NCBI RefSeq assembly: GCF_009801115.1
Contig: NZ_VTOL01000004.1
Location: 310,001-374,000 of the forward strand
Length of the DNA: 64,000 nucleotides
DNA from: Dyadobacter sp. 3J3
GTDB taxonomy: Bacteria > Bacteroidota > Bacteroidia > Cytophagales > Spirosomataceae
Direction of reading: 5' to 3'
Part shown: positions 8,962 through 18,102 of the stretch, piece by piece
Numbering within the stretch: position 1 is the stretch's first letter
How the letters are laid out: each line of letters starts with the position of its first letter
Made by a program: the position numbers and the translations under genes
Notes under the pieces: model-generated
Told to the model about the DNA's origin: nothing
Database searches by the model: none
What the model saw: only the letters and a program-made list of their open reading frames with translations

Positions 8962-9336
8962 CTACTCTTCCCAATTCAAAACGCCTTTGCGGATAATGTA
9001 ATAAAACCCGGAAAGAAGTAATGCCATAAACAACAACATCTCTACAAACCCAAACATTCCCAATTGTTTGAAATTGACTGCCCAGGGGTACATGAAAATC
9101 ACTTCAACGTCAAAAAGTACAAATAAAATAGCTATTAAGAAGTACTTAACGGAGATTGGTGTTCTTGCATCCCCAACAGATGGAATCCCGCATTCAAAAG
9201 GATCGTCCTTGAGTTTGCTTTTGCGGCTTGGCCCGATCATATGCGTTACAATCATCGTGCCGCCAATAAATCCCGCAGCCAGAAGAAACTGAACAATAAT
9301 GGGTAAATAGTCCGAAGGAAGATAGTTATTATTCAT
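8962..9336 (-). CDS. nuoA: NADH-quinone oxidoreductase subunit A
   Basis: A small membrane subunit with three predicted helices at about 10-32, 64-86 and 92-114. The loop between helices 1 and 2 contains KDDPFECGIPSVGDAR, the conserved region that reports on the active/deactive transition in other complex I enzymes. It is the first gene of the operon, and a good Bacteroidota-type promoter lies about 70 bases upstream. Confidence 0.96.
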   Translation of the reverse strand: MNNNYLPSDYLPIIVQFLLAAGFIGGTMIVTHMIGPSRKSKLKDDPFECGIPSVGDARTPISVKYFLIAILFVLFDVEVIFMYPWAVNFKQLGMFGFVEMLLFMALLLSGFYYIIRKGVLNWEE

Positions 9337-9410
9337 TGATTTTGGATTTCAATTTGTGGTCTGCTTTTGACAACCCGGAAGATTGCAAATTGGGAAACCA
9401 TTATTACTGT

Positions 9411-9442
9411 CAAAATTAGCCTTTGCAAATTTATCAATCAAA
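9411..9442 (-). promoter_or_regulatory. Predicted nuo operon promoter (TTTG-N20-TAATTTTG)
   Basis: On the minus strand a -33-like TTTG (9439-9442) is followed after 20 bases by TAATTTTG (9411-9418), a full match to the Bacteroidota -7 consensus TAnnTTTG. Transcription would start near 9404, leaving a leader of about 70 bases before nuoA. Confidence 0.55.
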
Positions 9443-9476
9443 TTCTTTACTTTTTCTTTTACCAAATTAGTATCAT

Positions 9477-9512
9477 ACTAAATAAGCCACGATTGCTCAT
9501 GGCTTATTTAGT
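9477..9512 (-). terminator. Terminator-like hairpin after the first SASA-domain gene
   Basis: A perfect 13 bp stem (9477-9489 with 9500-9512) with a 10-base loop lies just past the stop codon of the upstream minus-strand gene and just before the nuo promoter. No long T-run follows, so termination may be incomplete. Confidence 0.55.
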
Positions 9513-9532
9513 AAATATCAAAGAAAAAATAT

Positions 9533-11671
9533 TTATTTAATCATAATTTGTTTCTTCAAATCAACTTCATCGTTTTTCACGCGAATGATATATTTACCTG
9601 TTGAAAGATTTTTAACCTGAATTCTTACACGGCTTGTTAAATCCTGTGTTTGTGTGATCACAATCCTTCCTGAAATGTCATAAACCGTGATTTCTGCATT
9701 TTTCATGTTGTCACGCGACTCAATGTAAAGTTCATCAACCAATCCTGGATTCGGGAAAATCACAACGTCATTTTTTTCATTTGTTACAATTTCTTCCGAA
9801 TCTGAATATGCTGAGTAGCAGGTCTTGGAATTACTTCCTAATGTGTAATTCACTTTTGCACGGGCCGCATATTTACCGGAAGTATCGGTTTTGATAATAT
9901 TGGAATGGCTTAATAAAATTTTCTCACCTCTTTTCCAGTCGTATTGCTCATTAAGGCCAGCTTGTGAAACAGAAGCCATAATCGTAAAAGGTCCTGATTT
10001 TGTAATGGTTGGTTTTGGAAGTGCCGGACGTATAATGAGTGATGCAACTGCGGAGTTATCAGAAACGCACCCGAATACATTCTGACTTTTTACTAAAAAG
10101 CTTCCGGCTTCGGATACCGCATAAGCTGAACCTGTTGCCAGAACTGCTGTCGTCCCTTGTTTGTACCAGCTATATGCATCATTCCCGTTTACTGAAAACG
10201 TAAACGCTGAATCCGCACAAGCCTGTTGCGAGCCAGACTGTAAGATCGTTGGTGTAACTGGTTTGATGGATGATTCAACCACCAGCTTTTGGCTATGTAC
10301 AATATTCCCGGAAGCGTCTTTTACCAATGCGCTGTATTCTCCCGGATTTGTTACTGTTAAGGTTCTTCCTGTGGAACCTCCCGGCAGCCATGAATAAGAT
10401 GAATATCCTTCCGGCAAGCTCAAAACGAGTGAAGTATTATTAGAGCCGCAAACACTTGTCAATATCGGAACGGGTGCCAGTGCAAGTGGGCTTACGGTTG
10501 CAAAGAAATTATTTGAAAGAACGTCATTCCATGCATTTCCAAGAATCGTTACGCCAGCAGTTCCTGCAAAGTGGGTTCCATCTGCTCTTTGCGGAAATAA
10601 CGCATCCGTTTCAGGGCCAGGATATGCAGAGCTGAAAATACGGTTAATTACGGCATTTTGTGCACCTATAACAGCCGGACTTGTAATGGATGCGCCACTG
10701 TCATTGGCAATTCTTGAAGTACGGGCAATGACCCAGGTCACAGGCCCTCCGATATCTGCGCTAAGTTTGTCTATTAATGCCTGCAAACGCGTTCTGTAAT
10801 CATCATAAGTAGTTGCGAGCGGATAAGTATCGGTTTCTCCCTGCATCCATAATATGGCGCGAACACCAAATTCTTTGCCATAGTTCTGCATGGAAATTCT
10901 GAGGTTTCCATAAGGCATTTGCGGGGGATAAATAAATCCAAAAGAATTTTGGGTTTTCAATCCCTGACTACTTTCCTGCCAGTTTTTGATTGCGGTTCCT
11001 TCCCAGGCAGTATTGATAAACAACACAGGGACGTTAAGTTTTTTGGTAAGCAAATCGCCCAATATTCCCCAGCACCAGGCTCCTTTTCCTCTTGGCCCCA
11101 TGGTTACTATCTTGGAATCTACTTTTTTGAAAATTGGATAGGGCGGATTATTTACCGAGTTTACTGAATTGTCCTGATCAATATAATTAACTCTATCGTC
11201 CGTTGCCGGAGGGCTTGTGTAATCAATTCCCTGTGCATTTGACTGGCCTGCGATTATAAAAACCTCTCCGACACCCATTCTGGAAATTACTGACGGAGGA
11301 CCAACCAGTTTGCCATCTTTAGATCCTCTTACTTCTAAAGTGTACCAGCCTTGCAAAAGCCGGATAGTGCCGCTAAAAACACCTCCTGCCGGTTTGTCCT
11401 GCAAAAGGACCCATGCAGAGAAGGTATCAACAGCCTGTCCCGGAGCAGCGGGTACTGCACGAATTTCAACTTTATCAACTGGCACTGTAAAATTTCCTGT
11501 AACTGAAACAGTAGCTTGTCCGTTCATTTCACGCTGATAAACGGCTCTTTCTACTGGGGAGGTAATTTTGATTTGGGCACTTAAGCCTAAAGGGATTAAA
11601 GTAAGAAACAGCCAGGCCCGAAGAAAATAAGAAGTAAAAAGTTTATCAAGCATTAGTATATGTTTAAGCAT
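9533..11671 (-). CDS. Secreted SGNH/SASA-family esterase-like protein with T9SS sorting domain
   Basis: A signal peptide (about 1-32, ending LGLSAQ) leads into a beta-sandwich-like region, then a SASA domain of the SGNH hydrolase superfamily. GQSNAQG (142-148) supplies the probable nucleophile Ser144, ILWMQGET is near 273-280, and DGTHF supplies Asp364 and His367. Such domains remove acetyl groups from sialic acid or polysaccharides; the substrate here is unknown. Two Ig-like segments with cysteines follow (about 405-550). The last 75 residues form a type A T9SS sorting domain (IFPNPG ... GKYIIRVKN). It is paralogous to the next gene upstream. Met7 is an alternative start with the same signal peptide. 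Confidence 0.85.
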   Translation of the reverse strand: MLKHILMLDKLFTSYFLRAWLFLTLIPLGLSAQIKITSPVERAVYQREMNGQATVSVTGNFTVPVDKVEIRAVPAAPGQAVDTFSAWVLLQDKPAGGVFSGTIRLLQGWYTLEVRGSKDGKLVGPPSVISRMGVGEVFIIAGQSNAQGIDYTSPPATDDRVNYIDQDNSVNSVNNPPYPIFKKVDSKIVTMGPRGKGAWCWGILGDLLTKKLNVPVLFINTAWEGTAIKNWQESSQGLKTQNSFGFIYPPQMPYGNLRISMQNYGKEFGVRAILWMQGETDTYPLATTYDDYRTRLQALIDKLSADIGGPVTWVIARTSRIANDSGASITSPAVIGAQNAVINRIFSSAYPGPETDALFPQRADGTHFAGTAGVTILGNAWNDVLSNNFFATVSPLALAPVPILTSVCGSNNTSLVLSLPEGYSSYSWLPGGSTGRTLTVTNPGEYSALVKDASGNIVHSQKLVVESSIKPVTPTILQSGSQQACADSAFTFSVNGNDAYSWYKQGTTAVLATGSAYAVSEAGSFLVKSQNVFGCVSDNSAVASLIIRPALPKPTITKSGPFTIMASVSQAGLNEQYDWKRGEKILLSHSNIIKTDTSGKYAARAKVNYTLGSNSKTCYSAYSDSEEIVTNEKNDVVIFPNPGLVDELYIESRDNMKNAEITVYDISGRIVITQTQDLTSRVRIQVKNLSTGKYIIRVKNDEVDLKKQIMIK

Positions 11672-11983
11672 TATTCCCGTGAATAAATTTATAAATAGTG
11701 TGAGCCTGAGGCCAAAATTCTGGCAAATTTAAAATATTAGTTTGGCTTTTGAAGTACTTCTTTTATCCTCAGGGCATTTAATTGATGTTGTATTAAAATA
11801 TTGTCTATTTCGATGTTACTGAATAAATAAGGGCTGTAAAAATAAAATATCCCGCAGTACCATATTGACTTAGTGTGCCTTTTGCAAAGAAAACGTATTT
11901 CAGATTGCTAAATTACATGAAAATAAATAAAAAAAAGAGAACAGAAAGCTGACTTTCTGTTCTCTTTTGTAACTGATCAGTTT
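11672..11983. other. Intergenic region between the two SASA paralogues
   Basis: This AT-rich gap holds the promoter region of the downstream paralogue, with one -7-like box (TAAATTTG on the minus strand, 11724-11731) but no matching -33 box. The terminator of the upstream paralogue is at its right end. I see no coding potential. Confidence 0.5.
11933..11968 (-). terminator. Strong terminator hairpin after the repeat-bearing SASA gene
   Basis: A perfect 16 bp stem (11933-11948 with 11953-11968) with a four-base loop, bounded by A- and T-rich ends, follows the stop codon of the minus-strand gene. It is shaped like a classic intrinsic terminator. Confidence 0.75.
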
Positions 11984-14900
11984 TTACTGGTTGATCATTA
12001 TTTTTTTCGTTTTTTTATAATCTTCTGCACGTATTGACATGATGTATGTCCCATTTGCCATGGGTGACAGATTGATAAACCTTCGCTCATTAAAGTTTTG
12101 GGCAGGATAGGTTCGCAGAAGACGGCCATTGAGATCATAGATCTGAACGGTTGCATTTTTAATATTAGCGATGGTTTCGATCGTAAATGATCCGTTATCA
12201 CTAGGATTAGGATATACGCTCACTTCTTCTCCCGAAGGATCCATCGTAAACACGAAAGGATCTGAAAAGGCTGAGAAACATGTCAGTACAGGACTGTAGA
12301 TAACGGTATTATTTACTACATACTGTCCTGTTTCAATAGCTTTCAACGTTGCACCGGTTTCAGATAAATTTGTGCCATTAAATTGCCATACGTGATCCCC
12401 GTCATTAATATTATTTTCTGCCAATAAAGTATATGTACCTATTTGACGAATTTCAGGTTTCGAAGGTAAAGGTTTCACATCCACCAGTACAGATGGAGAA
12501 TAAGGTGAAAAACAACCCTGATTATCTTTTACACGAGCAGAATAGCTTCCTGATTTACTAACGGTTAATGAACTGTTAGTTGTGCCGGTGTTCCAGAAAA
12601 ACGAAGCTCCGTTTGACGCTCTCAGCGTTACAGCGTCTCCATCACAAAATGAAGTTGGACCTGATGCCTGTACAAGTGGAGCTGGCGGTAAAGCCAAAAC
12701 CTGAATTTTCACTGCATCCGAGGGATCCGAAAAACAGCTGAACTCATTAATTGTTTTAACCGAATAGTCACCCGATGTATTGGTTGTTATCGCTTTGGTG
12801 CTGGCACCTGTGCTCCAAATATATTTGGCTGCGTCGTTTGCCGTGAGGTTGATACTCGCATCCGCACAGAAAGTTGTGGGCCCACTGGCTGCGATGGATG
12901 GTTTTGGAGGTAGAGGATTTACAACAACTTTGATAGCAGACGTTGGAGGTGATAAACATCCATTATCATCTTTTGCAGAAAGTGTATAATTTCCGGAATT
13001 ACGAATTTCCACCTCGCGATTTGTAGCGCCGTTGCTCCACTGATAAGCAAAAGATTCACTGCCCCTAAGTGTGGTATAGTCACGGTCGCAAAAAGTTGTA
13101 GGGCGTAAGGATGCAATCGTCGGCGTTGCAGGAAGTGGATTCACCTTGGTTGTAACGACATCCGAGGTAGATTCACACCCGTTACCATCTTTTTGTTTCA
13201 GACTGAAAACTCCGGAAACGTTGACGGTTATAGATTTTGATGTCGAATTTGTGTTCCAGGTATTTCCATTGTCGTAACTGGAAGTCATGGTAATATTTTC
13301 TCCTTCACAAAGTAGAGGGGAGCGATTCAATGAAATAACAGGTTTAGCTGGTAATGCATTAACTTTCACTTTCACCGGATCGGAATCCGGTGAAAGACAG
13401 CCGAAACTGTCCTGAGCCTTTACCCGGTATTCACCGGAAGAGTTTACAGAAATAGTGCCATCGTTTGATCCGTTGGACCATACACTTTTAACGTTTGAAC
13501 TTGATTTCAAATTGACCGAACCTCCGTCACAAAAAGTAAGTGCACTGGCTGCGGAAATACTTGGCTTATCGGGAAGGGGAGATGTCAGAACATTAACAGC
13601 GACTTTCGCCGAGGTAGACTGGCAGCCATAAGCACTTCTGGCTGTTACTGAATACTCGCCTGCGACTGTAATATTGATCCTGTCGCTGGTTGCCCCCGTA
13701 TTCCATTGAATGTTGGAAGAAGTGTTTGCAATAAGCACAGCTGTATTTCCTTTACAAACAGGATTACTTCCTTCAAGCGTAATAATTGGCTGAGCTGGTT
13801 GAATTGTCTGGTTGAATTTTACTTCGGGAGAAAATATAATATTTTGATTGCCATCCCGGGCCTGAGCTCTGTAATTACCATTTCCAACCTGAATATTTCC
13901 TACCGACTGTCCATTACTCCATCTTACCGAAGAATATCCCCCTGTATTTACAGCCAGATTCATATTGCCATTACCAGCGCAGGAGGCAGAAACCATCAAT
14001 GGGCTTACTCCTTTAAACGGTGTAGAGCTTGCAAAAAAAGCATCATTGAGCGTCGTATTCCAGGAATCAGCCAACTGGCTTAATCCGTTTCCTGTGAAAT
14101 GGACACCGTCTGGTCCTCCATCTCTTGGAATCTGGATTACATCAGTATTGGGCCCCATGTACACATTAGGTACAGAGGATATAACTTGTTTCTGGCCGTT
14201 AATTGCATTGGCATAAACACCAGTGGTATTACTGTATGAAGTCAGGCTGACCATCCAGGCAAGACTTTTTCCCGATTCATTCCGGCTGGTTTCAATAACC
14301 TTCGTCAGGTCAGCCGCATAGGAACTTGTGGATGTGCCGGCAAAATTTTCTGCTTCTCCCTGCAACCATAAAACAGCTCTGATACCTGTGATGGGAACAT
14401 AGGTTTGCATTACAGAACGAAGGTTTCCATAAGGGGCTCCATTAACAGGGTACGGTGCTCCGTTGTATATGTTATAAGCTGTGCCATTTATACTCTCCCG
14501 CCAGTTTCTTACAGCAGAACCAGTCCAGGCACTGTTATAAAACAAGATTGGTACACCAAGACGACTAGCCAATAAATCTCCAAGTTTCCCCCACGACCAG
14601 GCGAAATTACCTCTTGGAGCGATGTACGTATCAGCATTCAAATGTGAAAACTGCGGATACGATAAATCCGTATTGGGATTGTTGGCATTGTTTGAATTGA
14701 CACAATTAACCCGGTCATCGTTGGCGCCGGGGCCGGTGATACCTTTAGAATCTTCAGGATTTATCTGGCCGGCATTTGACTGACCACTAATCATAAAAAC
14801 CTCTCCGACACCAACCCGGTCCAATGGCGGGCAGGTAACCAGTTGGCTGCCATTCCAGCCGCGAACTTCAAGCTGGTACCATCCTCCTTTTGCATCAATG

Positions 14901-15169
14901 CTTCCGGAAAACACTCCCCCCTGAACATTTGACTGAATGGTTTGCCAGTCTATGAGAGATCCGCCGTTAATTGGAGTCAGTTTGGCTTCAACGCGGTCTA
15001 TGATCTGTGTATAATTTCCGGCAATATAAATCGTCGCGGAATTATTTTTATCACGTTGAAAAATAGCTCTGTTGGAAGGATAATCTATTGAAATTTGCGC
15101 CGTTGCCGTGAAGGAACATAAGCAGACCAGTAACCCCCAGCAAGAAAAGAATCGTAAAAAGTGTTTCAT
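11984..15169 (-). CDS. Large secreted SASA-domain protein with six Ig-like Cys repeats and T9SS sorting domain
   Basis: Start chosen at the Met directly before the signal peptide (MKHFLRFF ... FTATAQ); a Met 12 codons upstream is in frame. The 1061-residue protein has an N-terminal beta domain, then a SASA/SGNH domain with GQSNAG (Ser131) and DGVHF (Asp354, His357). Residues about 460-900 hold six tandem repeats of about 74 residues, each with two cysteines exactly 44 apart (first cysteines 472, 547, 621, 694, 768, 842). The C-terminal 75 residues are a T9SS sorting domain (VYPNPSDNG ... NGTYIMSIR). It is probably a surface enzyme that acts on acetylated glycans, with the repeats as a stalk or binding array. 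Inference only for the substrate. Confidence 0.85.
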   Translation of the reverse strand: MKHFLRFFSCWGLLVCLCSFTATAQISIDYPSNRAIFQRDKNNSATIYIAGNYTQIIDRVEAKLTPINGGSLIDWQTIQSNVQGGVFSGSIDAKGGWYQLEVRGWNGSQLVTCPPLDRVGVGEVFMISGQSNAGQINPEDSKGITGPGANDDRVNCVNSNNANNPNTDLSYPQFSHLNADTYIAPRGNFAWSWGKLGDLLASRLGVPILFYNSAWTGSAVRNWRESINGTAYNIYNGAPYPVNGAPYGNLRSVMQTYVPITGIRAVLWLQGEAENFAGTSTSSYAADLTKVIETSRNESGKSLAWMVSLTSYSNTTGVYANAINGQKQVISSVPNVYMGPNTDVIQIPRDGGPDGVHFTGNGLSQLADSWNTTLNDAFFASSTPFKGVSPLMVSASCAGNGNMNLAVNTGGYSSVRWSNGQSVGNIQVGNGNYRAQARDGNQNIIFSPEVKFNQTIQPAQPIITLEGSNPVCKGNTAVLIANTSSNIQWNTGATSDRINITVAGEYSVTARSAYGCQSTSAKVAVNVLTSPLPDKPSISAASALTFCDGGSVNLKSSSNVKSVWSNGSNDGTISVNSSGEYRVKAQDSFGCLSPDSDPVKVKVNALPAKPVISLNRSPLLCEGENITMTSSYDNGNTWNTNSTSKSITVNVSGVFSLKQKDGNGCESTSDVVTTKVNPLPATPTIASLRPTTFCDRDYTTLRGSESFAYQWSNGATNREVEIRNSGNYTLSAKDDNGCLSPPTSAIKVVVNPLPPKPSIAASGPTTFCADASINLTANDAAKYIWSTGASTKAITTNTSGDYSVKTINEFSCFSDPSDAVKIQVLALPPAPLVQASGPTSFCDGDAVTLRASNGASFFWNTGTTNSSLTVSKSGSYSARVKDNQGCFSPYSPSVLVDVKPLPSKPEIRQIGTYTLLAENNINDGDHVWQFNGTNLSETGATLKAIETGQYVVNNTVIYSPVLTCFSAFSDPFVFTMDPSGEEVSVYPNPSDNGSFTIETIANIKNATVQIYDLNGRLLRTYPAQNFNERRFINLSPMANGTYIMSIRAEDYKKTKKIMINQ
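12470..13795 (-). repeat. Tandem array of six protein-level Ig-like repeats (about 222 bases each)
   Basis: Each unit has the pattern C(D/E/K)G ... W-(S/N)-(T/N)-G ... G-x-Y-x-(V/L/A) ... GC and ends in a proline-rich linker (NPLP, LPPAP). Unit length stays at 73-75 residues and the Cys-Cys spacing at 44, while the DNA sequences differ clearly, so the array is not a recent duplication. Confidence 0.8.
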
Positions 15170-15253
15170 GAAAAAAAAATCAATTGGAATTAACCTATTG
15201 GACACAAAAGTGGGTACAAAAGGTTGCCTCTCAAAATAAAATAATTCAGAAAT

Positions 15254-16261
15254 TTATTTAGCGGCTGTGGAATCATTGAGTAATTCCCAGATTCTATCCT
15301 TTAATTGGTCAATTCCTTCTCCGGTCAACGAAGAAATAAACGTAGTAGAAATTCCCTGTGGTAATTTTTTGACAAGCTCTTCCCGCTCTTCTTCCAAAAG
15401 CATATCAACTTTTGAAATAGCCAGAAGACGTTCTTTATCTAAAAGAGATGGGTTATATAACTGAAGTTCATTTACAAGCGTATTATATTCAGCTTCAATA
15501 TCTTCGCTGTCGCCAGGCACCATGAAGAGAAGTATCGAATTTCTTTCAATATGTCGGAGGAACCTTAGTCCCAAACCTTTTCCCTGTGAAGCACCTTCGA
15601 TAATTCCCGGAATATCAGCCATTACAAACGACTTATAATTACGGTAATCAACCACGCCTAAATTAGGAACAAGCGTTGTAAACGGATAATCTGCAATTTC
15701 AGGCCGTGCAGCAGAAACAACAGAAAGCAAAGTTGACTTTCCGGCATTCGGGAAACCAACGAGACCCACATCTGCCAACACTTTCAGTTCAAGAATAATC
15801 CAGGATTCAATAGCCGGATCTCCTGTTTGTGCATGCTGAGGTGTCTGGTTTGTTGATGATTTGAAGTGATCGTTTCCCAATCCGCCACGTCCGCCTTTCA
15901 TCAAAATAACTTCCTGCCCGTCTTCGGTGATTTCTACAAGCTGCTCACCCGTTTCCACATCCCTTGCGATTGTTCCCAACGGAACTTCCAGGATAATATC
16001 CTTTCCGTCCGCACCTTTTCTTCTTCCGCCTTCACCACCTTTGCCATCAAAAGCGCGAATGTGTTTTGTATATTTTAAATGTAAAAGTGTCCAGACCTGA
16101 GTTGTTCCTTTTAAAATGACGTGTCCGCCACGGCCTCCGTCTCCACCATCCGGCCCACCTTTTTCGACGTGTTTTTCACGACGAAAATGTAAGGCTCCCG
16201 CACCACCTGCGCCAGAGCGAACATTAATTTTTACGTAATCTATAAAGTTTGAAGATGCCAT
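15254..16261 (-). CDS. obg: Obg-family GTPase (ribosome assembly)
   Basis: An essential GTPase of late 50S ribosome assembly. The glycine-rich Obg fold covers about 1-158 (repeated GGxGG patterns such as [12 protein letters not shown]). The G domain follows: P-loop GFPNAGKST (169-177), switch region with [11 protein letters not shown]3 motif DIPG (216-219) and G4 motif SKVD (283-286) in place of the usual NKxD. It lacks the C-terminal extension of some Obg proteins. adk lies upstream on the same strand with a gap of about 120 bases, a common pairing. Confidence 0.95.
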   Translation of the reverse strand: MASSNFIDYVKINVRSGAGGAGALHFRREKHVEKGGPDGGDGGRGGHVILKGTTQVWTLLHLKYTKHIRAFDGKGGEGGRRKGADGKDIILEVPLGTIARDVETGEQLVEITEDGQEVILMKGGRGGLGNDHFKSSTNQTPQHAQTGDPAIESWIILELKVLADVGLVGFPNAGKSTLLSVVSAARPEIADYPFTTLVPNLGVVDYRNYKSFVMADIPGIIEGASQGKGLGLRFLRHIERNSILLFMVPGDSEDIEAEYNTLVNELQLYNPSLLDKERLLAISKVDMLLEEEREELVKKLPQGISTTFISSLTGEGIDQLKDRIWELLNDSTAAK

Positions 16262-16383
16262 ACCCTGCTGCCGTTTTTTACTTAAATTGAAATGAGAAGT
16301 GTAATTACGTTGATGTATTTACAGAAGAAAGGTGTAGAAACCGGGTTTTGTAACCATGGCTGTCCACACCTTTTTTAATAAGA

Positions 16384-16956
16384 TTATGCTTGTTCAATCG
16401 CTCCGGTGATTCCTTCAAAAATCGTTTCGATTTCTCCGATACCATTTATCGCAATATATTTTCCCTGTGCCTGATAATAGTCAGCAACCGGTTTTGTCTT
16501 GTTGTTATATTCGTGGATGCGCTTGCTGATCAGTTCTTCATTCTGGTCGTCAGGACGGCCCGAAGTTTTTCCTCTATTTAACAAACGGGTAAGAAGTTCA
16601 TTGTCATCAACCACAAGTGCGACCATCACAGAAATACTTTCGCCATAACTTTCCAGCAAAGCATCCAGCGCTTCCGACTGTGCTACGGTGCGTGGGAATC
16701 CGTCAAAAATAAAACCAGGACACCCTTTGTGTTCTTTCAATTTATTGTTGATCATCCCGATCACAACTTCATCCGGAACCAGTAAACCCTGATCCATTAA
16801 GGTTTTTGCACGAAGTCCTAGTTCGGTACCGCCCTGAATTTCAGAACGAAGTAAGTCTCCGGTAGACAGATGAATGAGCTTGTATTGTGCTATAATTTTC
16901 TCACTTTGCGTGCCTTTTCCAGCACCCGGAGGACCAAATAGTATAAGATTCAGCAT
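16384..16956 (-). CDS. adk: Adenylate kinase, short-lid type
   Basis: Interconverts ATP, AMP and ADP in the cytoplasm. The P-loop GPPGAGKGT is at 8-16; the AMP-binding region (STGDLLRSEI) and the FDGFPRT segment are intact. At 190 residues the lid is short (RGKTSGRPDDQNEE) and has no zinc-binding cysteines. A promoter-like element lies about 40 bases upstream. Confidence 0.95.
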   Translation of the reverse strand: MLNLILFGPPGAGKGTQSEKIIAQYKLIHLSTGDLLRSEIQGGTELGLRAKTLMDQGLLVPDEVVIGMINNKLKEHKGCPGFIFDGFPRTVAQSEALDALLESYGESISVMVALVVDDNELLTRLLNRGKTSGRPDDQNEELISKRIHEYNNKTKPVADYYQAQGKYIAINGIGEIETIFEGITGAIEQA

Positions 16957-17000
16957 ATTGCTTAATGAAATAAATTTCGGAGAATAAGATGGTTTGGGTG

Positions 17001-17034
17001 CAAATTTACAATTACTTAATACATGTCAGTTCAA
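17001..17034 (-). promoter_or_regulatory. Predicted adk promoter (TTG-N23-TAAATTTG)
   Basis: On the minus strand TTG (17032-17034) is followed after 23 bases by TAAATTTG (17001-17008), a full -7 match with spacing at the long end for Bacteroidota. The leader would be about 38 bases. Confidence 0.4.
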
Positions 17035-17061
17035 TTATCTCGTTTTTTTCCAATAAAAAAT

Positions 17062-17087
17062 CCTCTTAATTATTACTAATCAAGAGG
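17062..17087 (-). terminator. Intrinsic terminator after the exported protein gene
   Basis: A 10 bp stem (17062-17071 with 17078-17087, one G-U pair) is followed on the minus strand by a run of T (GATTTTTTATTGG). It lies 25 bases past the stop codon of the gene to its right. Confidence 0.75.
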
Positions 17088-17111
17088 GCCGGGGTAAAAA
17101 TGTTCAAAAAA

Positions 17112-17918
17112 TCAGGGAAGAACTACACGCTTTACGGCTCCGTCTTCATTCTGCGTAACGGTTACGAAAAGTGTTCCTTTTGTATTTTTCTTAATGTCGA
17201 TCTGTCCGACAAACTCTCCGCTGAAATCCTTGATTTCTTTTTTGCCAACTTCTTTTCCCTTTGTATCTGAGATCGTTACAAGTACATCACCTTTTTGGGG
17301 AACGTAAAAACGAAGATTCATAATCCCATTGTCGGGATTGTTTGGGTAAACATTTAATTCCTTAACCGTAGATGCTTTTGCCATTTCATTATTCCAAAAA
17401 CCGCCCACACGATCACCCATACGATTTCCAAAATCTTCCATGTCACGCATCATGATTTTTGCCTTCGGACGAATCTCTCTTTCAAGATTTCTTGTCTGGT
17501 TACGCAGTTCATCGAAGTTAAGATTGAAATCTTTCAGGTCATCGTTTCTGAAATTAAAAGCAAATTCATCATGATTGTCATTTTGTCTTTTCTGCATTTT
17601 ACCACGACGCTGGACATTTTTATTTCCTCTTCCATCATCAACGGTAATAGTAACCTGCTTTTTTCCATCCGGATCAAGCTTCATGGAATCAATCGCCTTG
17701 TCAACAAAATTCTCCCTTTCCGGTCCGGGCATATCAGGCAGCTCATAATTTTTTTCAATCTTTCTTGATTTTCCGTCTTTATCTTCCGTTACTTTAATAC
17801 GAATGGAAGTTTTCTTGTGATCATCTTTTTCGGATTGAGCGAAAGTCTTTTCAGCAGCTGAAAGACTTGTTACAACGAATAAAGACAAAGCGGCGCGTAA
17901 AAGGAATGTATGTCTCAT
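17112..17918 (-). CDS. Exported protein of unknown function with a probable T9SS-type C-terminal domain
   Basis: A signal peptide (about 1-28, ending KTFAQ) precedes a highly charged mature part rich in Asp, Lys, Arg and Asn. The last 80 residues (VYPNNPDNGIMNLRFYV ... KGTLFVTVTQNEDG) follow the T9SS sorting-domain pattern. I do not recognise the middle part. It is divergent from a sensor kinase gene with a 184-base gap, so the kinase may regulate it. A -7-like box TAAATTTG lies at 17951-17958 on the minus strand. Confidence 0.7.
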   Translation of the reverse strand: MRHTFLLRAALSLFVVTSLSAAEKTFAQSEKDDHKKTSIRIKVTEDKDGKSRKIEKNYELPDMPGPERENFVDKAIDSMKLDPDGKKQVTITVDDGRGNKNVQRRGKMQKRQNDNHDEFAFNFRNDDLKDFNLNFDELRNQTRNLEREIRPKAKIMMRDMEDFGNRMGDRVGGFWNNEMAKASTVKELNVYPNNPDNGIMNLRFYVPQKGDVLVTISDTKGKEVGKKEIKDFSGEFVGQIDIKKNTKGTLFVTVTQNEDGAVKRVVLP

Positions 17919-18102
17919 AATGCTCTATTGTTTTGTTTTTGAGATAATTACAAATTTAATTTTTGTTTAAAAGACAGGCTGTTAAATTTTGTTAAAAAAA
18001 GAAACGGCTACTCCGGATGCAGTAAATTTGTTCAACATAATAAAGTCGCAGAAAAAAGGCACGGTGTTGCATAGAAAGCGGTGCATCGAGAAATAAATAA
18101 AA

